Shown in pieces: positions 1-5,180 of a DNA stretch of 10,068 nt. How positions within the stretch are numbered: position 1 is the first letter of the stretch; each line of letters opens with the position of its first letter. A model generated the notes under the pieces. The model was given only the letters and a program-made list of their open reading frames with translations. It was not told the DNA's origin and ran no database searches. The DNA is from Kiritimatiellia bacterium (GTDB lineage Bacteria; Verrucomicrobiota; Kiritimatiellia; RFP12; UBA1067), in contig JAEDMN010000114.1 of the NCBI GenBank assembly GCA_016302985.1, positions 1 to 10,068 on the forward strand, in the 5' to 3' direction. A program made the translations under genes and the position numbers.

Positions 1-91
1 GGCTTCGGATTTCGCTTCGGAACGATTCGAAGGGAAGACGGCGGAGGCGGCGGGCCTGGTCCTGCGGGGCTTCGGATTTCGCTTCGGAACG
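1..91. repeat. 24-bp direct repeat, two copies 67 bp apart
   Basis: Positions 1-24 and 68-91 are identical (both start ggcttcggatttcgcttcgg and continue aacg). The sequences diverge directly after the repeat. The unit itself contains cttcgg twice. The first copy touches the window edge, so more copies may lie to the left. It lies in a region with no convincing gene. Its role is unknown; it may be an intergenic repeat or the remnant of a tandem array. Confidence 0.7.
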
Positions 92-255
92 GTCCGTAAT
101 GAGAGTTGGGGATGGTAGCGTGAGTGGAAGGGAATCCGACGGGGACGCATGGTAGCCGCTACTCGCATTCGTCTCCATCCACCCCTTCCCTGCGGGACGA
201 CATTCTGCCACAATGCACGCGTCAACCGCCCGGCGACTCCGAAAGGCGCGCTTGA
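92..255. other. Non-coding stretch with short REP-like motifs
   Basis: No convincing coding frame, tRNA or strong promoter is visible here. The motif atggtag occurs at 112-118 and, as catggtag, at 148-155. The second is followed by a small hairpin (gtagc 152-156 against gctac 158-162). A 7-bp complementarity, ggaaggg 126-132 with cccttcc 183-189, could form a larger weak stem. The catggtag string recurs in inverted orientation at 1912-1919, at the end of the 1085-residue gene, which suggests a shared family of small intergenic elements. This link is inference from a very short match. Confidence 0.35.
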
Positions 256-498
256 GTGAATGCAATGGGGCAGGATCTCTTCGGGTGGACACATGGAACA
301 ACACGCAACCCGTGTGCGCTTCCCTCCCGGGAAGCCGTCGCCCACGCCCTCGACGACATGCACCGCGCCTGCGGCGGAGGCGACATCCCCGCCCGTCTCG
401 TTCGTACGACGGCGCGCAGCCTGCGGCTGAGCACGGTGGAGTTCGCCGAAGCAGCTGCCCGGCTCAACCGTCCCTTCTGCACGAACCACGTGCGGTAG
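256..498 (+). CDS. Small hypothetical protein (80 aa)
   Basis: I do not recognise this protein. The proposed start is GTG at 256, with a possible SD (aaagg, ending at 246) about 9 bases upstream; an in-frame ATG at 265 is an alternative. From about residue 26 onward, most codons end in G or C, as in the clear genes of the window. The predicted product is soluble, with two likely amphipathic helices (around SREAVAHALDDMHRAC and STVEFAEAAARLNRP), three cysteines, no signal peptide and no membrane segment. It runs convergent to the operon and ends 19 bases before a strong hairpin that could terminate both transcripts. The opposite-strand and overlapping frames here look worse. It may be a real small gene, a remnant of a longer one, or a chance ORF in GC-rich DNA. 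Confidence 0.4.
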   Translation: MNAMGQDLFGWTHGTTRNPCALPSREAVAHALDDMHRACGGGDIPARLVRTTARSLRLSTVEFAEAAARLNRPFCTNHVR

Positions 499-517
499 GA
501 CGTCCTGACTCAACGCA

Positions 518-549
518 AACGTCCGTGCGCCATCGGGCGCACGGACGTT
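518..549 (-). terminator. Perfect 14-bp hairpin, likely operon (bidirectional) terminator
   Basis: Left arm aacgtccgtgcgcc (518-531) pairs perfectly with 536-549 around a 4-base loop (atcg). Read on the minus strand it begins 4 bases after the TAG stop of the MBL-fold gene (554-556) and is followed by a weak T-rich run (gtttgcgtt). On the plus strand it lies 19 bases after the stop of the 80-residue ORF and has no T-tract. The position, perfect pairing and GC-rich stem fit an intrinsic terminator for the four-gene operon, possibly shared by the convergent small gene. The poor U-tract leaves some doubt. Confidence 0.7.
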
Positions 550-553
550 CCGC

Positions 554-1834
554 CTAAGCCGTTTCGCGGTCGAAGGTCGCGAGAACCCACATGTTCTCGC
601 TCGCCGCGTTCAGAAGGTAGACGCGGTATCGGTCTCCGCCAGGGAAGACCTTCACGACGACGTGAACGCCTTCGGCCGTCTGCATCGGGATGTTGGACAT
701 GAACGGACGCCCGTTGTACATCATCGCCTGGCGCGCGGGCATGAGGTTCGGGATGATGAGCGGCTTGCGTCCGTCGTGGATCTCGGACGACGCCATGCGG
801 TTCATCGTCACGTCGCTGACCTGTCCGGGGCACCAGATGCACGAGACGTAGGTCTGCGCCTTCACCTGGCGGACGAACGCCTCGCCCATCGCGTCGCTGC
901 AGCCATGGTGGTTCATCTTGCAGAGCGTGACCGGTCCCGCCACCTTGCCGACCAGCTCGTCGTAGTCGTACGCCGAACCGTCCGAATTCAGGAACTTTCC
1001 GCTCACGTCGCCGCCCGTGAAGAAGCTGAACTTCCCGTACTTGTAGAGATATGCCGCGGAGAGGCTGTTCGCGCTCGGCCGGAACGACGGCTTGACCTTC
1101 AGGCTGTCGCCGGCGCAATCGCGCACGCCGTCCTTGCCGTCCCAGACGCGTCCGTTCGCGCAGAGCGTGCGCACGGAGAAGTCCGGGTACTTCGCGGGAT
1201 CGCGCTGGAGCGCGATCTGATTGAGCGCGCCGGGCTGCAGACCGATGGACACGAGGCCGTTCGCCCGCTGTCCCTCGACCCACTCCGTGAGAAGCTTGAA
1301 CGAGCTGTCGCCCGTCCTGTACCTGCCCCATTCCGGGTACTCGTGGTCAATGTGGCACTTGACCTTGAAGTCCTCGGCGACGCAGAGGAAACCGTTCACC
1401 TTGCGGCCGTCCGGCAACGTCCTGAAACGGAAGTCCGCCTCGGGACGGCGTGGTTTGTCGTAGGAGGAATGGCCGATGTGGTCCGAATGCCAGTGCGAGA
1501 AGACGGCGTAGTCGAGCGTCTTCTCGGGGTACATCTTCTGAATGTAGCGGCTCGTCCACTCGCCGCCCAGCAGCTTCGCGTGCGGCAGCAGCGGGATGTG
1601 GCGAAGGTCGCGGGGACGGTAGAACTCGCCCACGTCGTTCAGCACGGCCGTGCCGTCCGGCAGGCGGAAGAAGCAGTTCTCCCCGCACCCCGTGTAGATG
1701 AAATGGAGGTCGAGCTCGCCCGGATTCCAGCCAGGGAACTTCTGCTTCTCCGCGGCGCACAAGCGAAAACCCGGTACGGACGCGAACAGCGCGAGCAAGG
1801 ACTGCGAAAGAAACGAACGGCGGGTGGACTGCAT
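554..1834 (-). CDS. Tat-exported ComEC/Rec2-like metallo-beta-lactamase-fold hydrolase
   Basis: This 426-residue protein has a likely twin-arginine signal (TRRSFLS at residues 4-10, then a short hydrophobic stretch, probably cleaved near residue 28), so export in a folded, metal-loaded state is likely. The core is a metallo-beta-lactamase fold: HWHSDH at 114-119 is the HxHxDH metal site, TGGD at 273-276 supplies a further metal-ligand Asp, and NHHG at 308-311 matches the GHHG-like motif of the ComEC/Rec2 branch. The segment NSLSAAYLYKYGKFSFFTGG (256-275) resembles the corresponding beta-strand region of ComEC-type domains. Related enzymes hydrolyse phosphodiesters or other esters; the substrate here is unknown. 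It has none of the membrane segments of true ComEC, so it is not a competence channel. It is last in the operon, with SD aaaaggag 8 bases before ATG, and is separated from the upstream gene by 77 bases holding a palindrome. Fold confidence is high; function is inferred only broadly. Confidence 0.88.
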   Translation of the reverse strand: MQSTRRSFLSQSLLALFASVPGFRLCAAEKQKFPGWNPGELDLHFIYTGCGENCFFRLPDGTAVLNDVGEFYRPRDLRHIPLLPHAKLLGGEWTSRYIQKMYPEKTLDYAVFSHWHSDHIGHSSYDKPRRPEADFRFRTLPDGRKVNGFLCVAEDFKVKCHIDHEYPEWGRYRTGDSSFKLLTEWVEGQRANGLVSIGLQPGALNQIALQRDPAKYPDFSVRTLCANGRVWDGKDGVRDCAGDSLKVKPSFRPSANSLSAAYLYKYGKFSFFTGGDVSGKFLNSDGSAYDYDELVGKVAGPVTLCKMNHHGCSDAMGEAFVRQVKAQTYVSCIWCPGQVSDVTMNRMASSEIHDGRKPLIIPNLMPARQAMMYNGRPFMSNIPMQTAEGVHVVVKVFPGGDRYRVYLLNAASENMWVLATFDRETA

Positions 1835-1842
1835 GCTGTTGA

Positions 1843-1850
1843 CTCCTTTT
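1843..1850 (-). promoter_or_regulatory. Ribosome binding site of the MBL-fold gene
   Basis: The minus strand reads aaaaggag, 8 bases before the ATG at 1834. It is a strong SD that fixes this start, the one giving the complete Tat signal. It lies downstream of the intergenic palindrome, so the gene can be translated independently of the upstream gene. Confidence 0.8.
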
Positions 1851-1860
1851 CAACTTCGAT

Positions 1861-1921
1861 CCCATTGACTACGGGGCGATGGGACATCGGCCCCGACCAG
1901 GGGCATCGCCCCTACCATGGG
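1861..1921. repeat. Palindromic REP-like element in the intergenic gap
   Basis: The arms ggggcgatg (1873-1881) and catcgcccc (1904-1912) pair over 9 bp. Inside them cccc (1891-1894) can pair with gggg (1900-1903), and outside them cccat (1861-1865) can pair with atggg (1917-1921). No T-tract follows on either strand, so it is not a typical intrinsic terminator. It could stabilise the 3' end of the upstream mRNA segment, lower expression of the last gene, or be a mobile REP/MITE-like unit. The element includes the stop codon (1912-1914) and the last sense codons of the 1085-residue gene. Confidence 0.6.
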
Positions 1922-4900
1922 TGAACCTCGACGCCCCAGCAGGTGCCGGGGGCGAAAGTGAACGGCTTCTCCAGGTCCGCGGCGGACAACGGCGTCTGCC
2001 GGCCCTCCTCGTCGACTCGCGTCAGCATGGCGCGGGCGGGATCGACGCCGAGATCGGCCCAGTCGACCGCGAGGCGCGACGTGACGGTCTCCGAGTTGGA
2101 GAAATTGGTGAAGTAGATGAACGCCCCCACGACCCGTCCAGTCTTCCAGATACGGTTGCCCGCGGCATCGTACGCGTAGTCGAGCGTGCGGCGCGCACCC
2201 GTCTGGACGACCGGCATGCGGGTCGGACGCTTCCGGCCGAAGATGTCCCAGGTCTCGTCCCAGACGGGCACGGAATCCAGCAACCGCGGCGGACGCCGCA
2301 TCTCGCCCTTGTAGAACCAGGGCGCGAGATGGTGGCGGAAGCGCGTGCAGACGCGCAGATAGTCCTTCAACCCGGGCTCGCGGCAGAAGGCCGCCGGCAT
2401 CCAGCCGATCAGCTCGCCGTCCGCAAGCGTGTTCGCGAGCTTCATGCGCATCTGCCGCACGCCCTTCGCGCCCTGCACGTACGACCGGCAGTAGACGTTC
2501 ACCGCGCCGGAATAGCAGATCTCGAAAGCCGGCACCGTGTCCATGCCGCCCTCGACGTTCCAGCAGACGAAGGCGTCGATCTGGTCGAAGGTGTGCTCGC
2601 CATTGCCCTCCGTGGCGAAGAAGACCGGCTTCGTGCAGCGGGCGCGCGCATCCGCGAGCAGCCGTCGGTAGCCCTCCTGCCACCAGCTGCCGCCGCCGAA
2701 GGGATGTCCGTGCGCGGGATTGCGGCAGTCGATGGTCGAGAACGCGCCGACCTGGTCCATGTAGTAGCCGTCCAGCCCCGCGCCGTTGACAACCTTGTCG
2801 CAGTTCTCGCCGACCTTGTCATGCCAGACCTGGGAGGCGGGGCACATCGGCGCGAAGACGACGCGCTCGCCATTCGTCTCCACGGACCTGTACCGCTCCG
2901 TGTAGAAGCTTCCGTCCCGCTTGAGGCAGGCTCCCTTCGCTCCGATGGATGAAAACAGCCAATCCTCGATGCCGCGGTCGTGCATGTCCCAGATGTGGCC
3001 GTTCGTATACGGCACCGCGTGCGCGCCCAGCGCCTGGATCGCGCGGACACCCTCCTCGAAGCCGGGCTTCGCGGGGAAGTAGTGCGGATAGTCGTTGTCG
3101 AACGGGATCTGGTGCCAGTGGTACCAGTGCGCCATCACCGGCACGTCCAGGAAGTCCTGGCAGGTCTTCACGTCCGCCACCGCGTTGCTCGCGAGGCCGT
3201 AGGTGCGGACGATGTAGCCGAGTTCCTTGAACCACTTCGGCGTCGAGACGCGCCCCTCCGGTCCCATCTTCGGGTACCAGGCGGCGTGTTCGCGCGCCCA
3301 GTCGCGATAGACGAGCGCCGCGTCGTACCAGTCGCCCTTCAAGGGGCGCCACGCGATCGCGCCAGACATCGTGCTTTCCGCGCCGGGGCACCTGCCGTCC
3401 CACGCCAGCCGGTGCGTCACGGCGAGCCGCACGCCCGACCGCCCCGAATCCCCCGTCAGCGCAACGTACTTCGCGCCGCCGCGCGGATCGTGCGCGCCGA
3501 CGTAGAAGCCCGTCCCCGCCGTCTCGTCCCAGACCGCCTCCCAGGGCATCGCGCAGTGCATCGAGGGATAGGACCCGCGGCGCCTGACCGCGTCCGAGCA
3601 CGGATTGGCCTCGACGTTGCCCATGCAGCCCGGATACAATGCGCGCATGCCGGCACCGGAGGAGCAGAACTCGAGTGCGCCGACCGTCGCCTCTGCGAAC
3701 GCGTAGGCATCGGAACCGCTCGTGCCGAAGAACGTCCAGTCCAGTCCGACGCGGGACGCGTCGGATACGTCGTCGGGGCGTCCCGCCCCGCATGCGACGG
3801 TCACACGCAGGTCCGCGAGCTCGGGATGAGCCTTCGGGCCGGCGAAGGTCCAGGAGCGTCCGTCCGAAGCGGTCTGGACAGACGTCCAGGCGTCGGACGA
3901 GGAGAGCTCCGTCCGCGCGCCCGTCTGCACGTTCTCGACACCCAGAGTGAAGAGCCGCTGCGGACCGAACGCGACCAGCGCGCCATCCACACGCACGGAG
4001 CGAATCTCCACACGCGCCCCTCCCAGCACGCCGACGCGGAGCTCGAGCGCGCCCTCCCTCACGGTGGTCACGTCCTCGCCCGGACGCACCTTGTCCACGG
4101 CCGCGAACAAGTCGAGGCGGCGGAGGCCGCCGGGCGCGCGCAGCGGCGGCTCGGCGTCCAGCGCCTGCGCGGGACGGTCCGCCGCGCCGAAGCGGAAGAA
4201 CGCCGTGCGCGTCACGGGCGAGCCCGACCAGGGCGCGCCATAGGAGGAGCCGTTGGACGCGTGCAGGTAGACGATCTTCCGGTTCGTGTCCACGAAGCAG
4301 GCCGTCTCGCCCGAGTAGACGGCGGCGAAGTCGCGTCCGTCCACGACGGCGCTCCAGAACCGGCTCGTGCGGCGCACGCTCGACCCCGTCGACGGCATGT
4401 CCTGCAGCTCGACGGATTTTCCGCCGCCGACCACGCTCTGTGCGAAGGTTCCGAACGGGAACTCGAGGATGCCCGCCTGCAGCTCGTCCCAGGTGCCGGG
4501 GTTCGCCTCGGCGAACGACATCCGCACCATCACCCACCCGGGGGCGTCGTTCGGGAAGATCCAGTCGTAGGTCGCCCGTGGACGCGCGTCGCATGTCCGA
4601 CCCCGGCCCATCGCGAACTCGCCCGACGTGCGGACATGGCGGAAGAGCGGTCCGGTCCCGAAGTCAAGAACCTCCCCTTTCGGCGCGTTTCGCAGCATCC
4701 AGACGCCGGCGAGCCCCTGGTCGTTGCCGGCGGCGTAGACGCGATCATACCAGGAGACGCGGTCGCACGACTTGCCGTCCGCCCAGTCGATCCGATGCGG
4801 GAGCCCCCCCATCTTCCCGGCGTCGAAGTGCACCGCGCACGCGGCGTTGCTCACGACGAGCGCCGGGGCGGGACGCCCCGGACACGACGCCCCGCCCTCT

Positions 4901-5169
4901 CGCGCCATTTCGACGCGGAGCGCCGCCCCGCGCGCCTTCGCGACCAGCTCCGGGGACAGCCGCACGACGCAGAGGTCCGCGCCACGGACTTCCTGGCAGG
5001 TCACGGGCTGGCCATCGATGCGGACCGCAAGGAGGCCGTCCCCGTGGGCCGACTTCGGCACCGAAAGCCGGACGATTCCCGATTCGGGGACGTCCCAGAT
5101 CTCGCAGACGGGTTCGGCGGCGCCGGCCAGGCCGACGACGCCGAACAGCACACCCAGCAGACTCCGCAT
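1912..5169 (-). CDS. Secreted glycoside-hydrolase-like protein (DUF6259-like TIM barrel)
   Basis: This 1085-residue protein starts with a Sec signal (hydrophobic stretch within residues 3-16, probable cleavage after GLAGAA at 18). Residues about 20-620 look like beta-rich domains. Residues about 645-945 look like a TIM barrel of the alpha-galactosidase-like (GH-D-type) kind: WYHWHQIPFDNDYPHYFP at 682-699, YTNGHIWD at 721-728, GLDGYYMDQVGAF at 798-810, and FATEGNGEHTFDQID at 851-865. By analogy, Asp805 (YYMDQ) would be the nucleophile and Glu854 or Glu858 the acid/base or a substrate ligand. Residues about 955-1085 look like a C-terminal beta domain. The architecture matches secreted DUF6259 proteins of PVC bacteria as I recall them, whose substrates are unknown. 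The start is supported by SD agga, which overlaps the upstream stop only 9 bases away. It is probably an extracellular or periplasmic glycosidase; the exact family and sugar cannot be named from sequence alone. Confidence 0.85.
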   Translation of the reverse strand: MRSLLGVLFGVVGLAGAAEPVCEIWDVPESGIVRLSVPKSAHGDGLLAVRIDGQPVTCQEVRGADLCVVRLSPELVAKARGAALRVEMAREGGASCPGRPAPALVVSNAACAVHFDAGKMGGLPHRIDWADGKSCDRVSWYDRVYAAGNDQGLAGVWMLRNAPKGEVLDFGTGPLFRHVRTSGEFAMGRGRTCDARPRATYDWIFPNDAPGWVMVRMSFAEANPGTWDELQAGILEFPFGTFAQSVVGGGKSVELQDMPSTGSSVRRTSRFWSAVVDGRDFAAVYSGETACFVDTNRKIVYLHASNGSSYGAPWSGSPVTRTAFFRFGAADRPAQALDAEPPLRAPGGLRRLDLFAAVDKVRPGEDVTTVREGALELRVGVLGGARVEIRSVRVDGALVAFGPQRLFTLGVENVQTGARTELSSSDAWTSVQTASDGRSWTFAGPKAHPELADLRVTVACGAGRPDDVSDASRVGLDWTFFGTSGSDAYAFAEATVGALEFCSSGAGMRALYPGCMGNVEANPCSDAVRRRGSYPSMHCAMPWEAVWDETAGTGFYVGAHDPRGGAKYVALTGDSGRSGVRLAVTHRLAWDGRCPGAESTMSGAIAWRPLKGDWYDAALVYRDWAREHAAWYPKMGPEGRVSTPKWFKELGYIVRTYGLASNAVADVKTCQDFLDVPVMAHWYHWHQIPFDNDYPHYFPAKPGFEEGVRAIQALGAHAVPYTNGHIWDMHDRGIEDWLFSSIGAKGACLKRDGSFYTERYRSVETNGERVVFAPMCPASQVWHDKVGENCDKVVNGAGLDGYYMDQVGAFSTIDCRNPAHGHPFGGGSWWQEGYRRLLADARARCTKPVFFATEGNGEHTFDQIDAFVCWNVEGGMDTVPAFEICYSGAVNVYCRSYVQGAKGVRQMRMKLANTLADGELIGWMPAAFCREPGLKDYLRVCTRFRHHLAPWFYKGEMRRPPRLLDSVPVWDETWDIFGRKRPTRMPVVQTGARRTLDYAYDAAGNRIWKTGRVVGAFIYFTNFSNSETVTSRLAVDWADLGVDPARAMLTRVDEEGRQTPLSAADLEKPFTFAPGTCWGVEVHPW

Positions 5170-5176
5170 GCCCCGT

Positions 5177-5180
5177 TCCT
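5177..5180 (-). promoter_or_regulatory. SD overlapping the upstream stop codon (coupling site)
   Basis: The minus strand reads taggaacggggcATG: the stop TAG (5179-5181) of the beta-strand-repeat gene shares bases with the SD agga of the next gene, 7 bases before its ATG (5169). Ribosomes finishing the first gene would sit directly on the next start, which suggests translational coupling. Confidence 0.7.

Noticed and set aside
1..91. CRISPR array
   Set aside because: Only two repeat copies with a single 43-bp gap and no cas genes; not enough for a CRISPR call.
213..557. Plus-strand 114-residue ORF overlapping the 80-residue ORF
   Set aside because: The Arg/Pro/Ser-rich composition is typical of a shadow frame, it runs through the terminator hairpin and touches the end of the MBL gene, and it has no SD.
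554..1834. ComEC competence channel
   Set aside because: No OB-fold or multi-pass membrane domain; only the MBL domain with a Tat signal is present.
1861..1921. Intrinsic terminator splitting the operon before the MBL gene
   Set aside because: There is no T-tract after the stem on the minus strand, and no promoter is visible between it and the MBL start.
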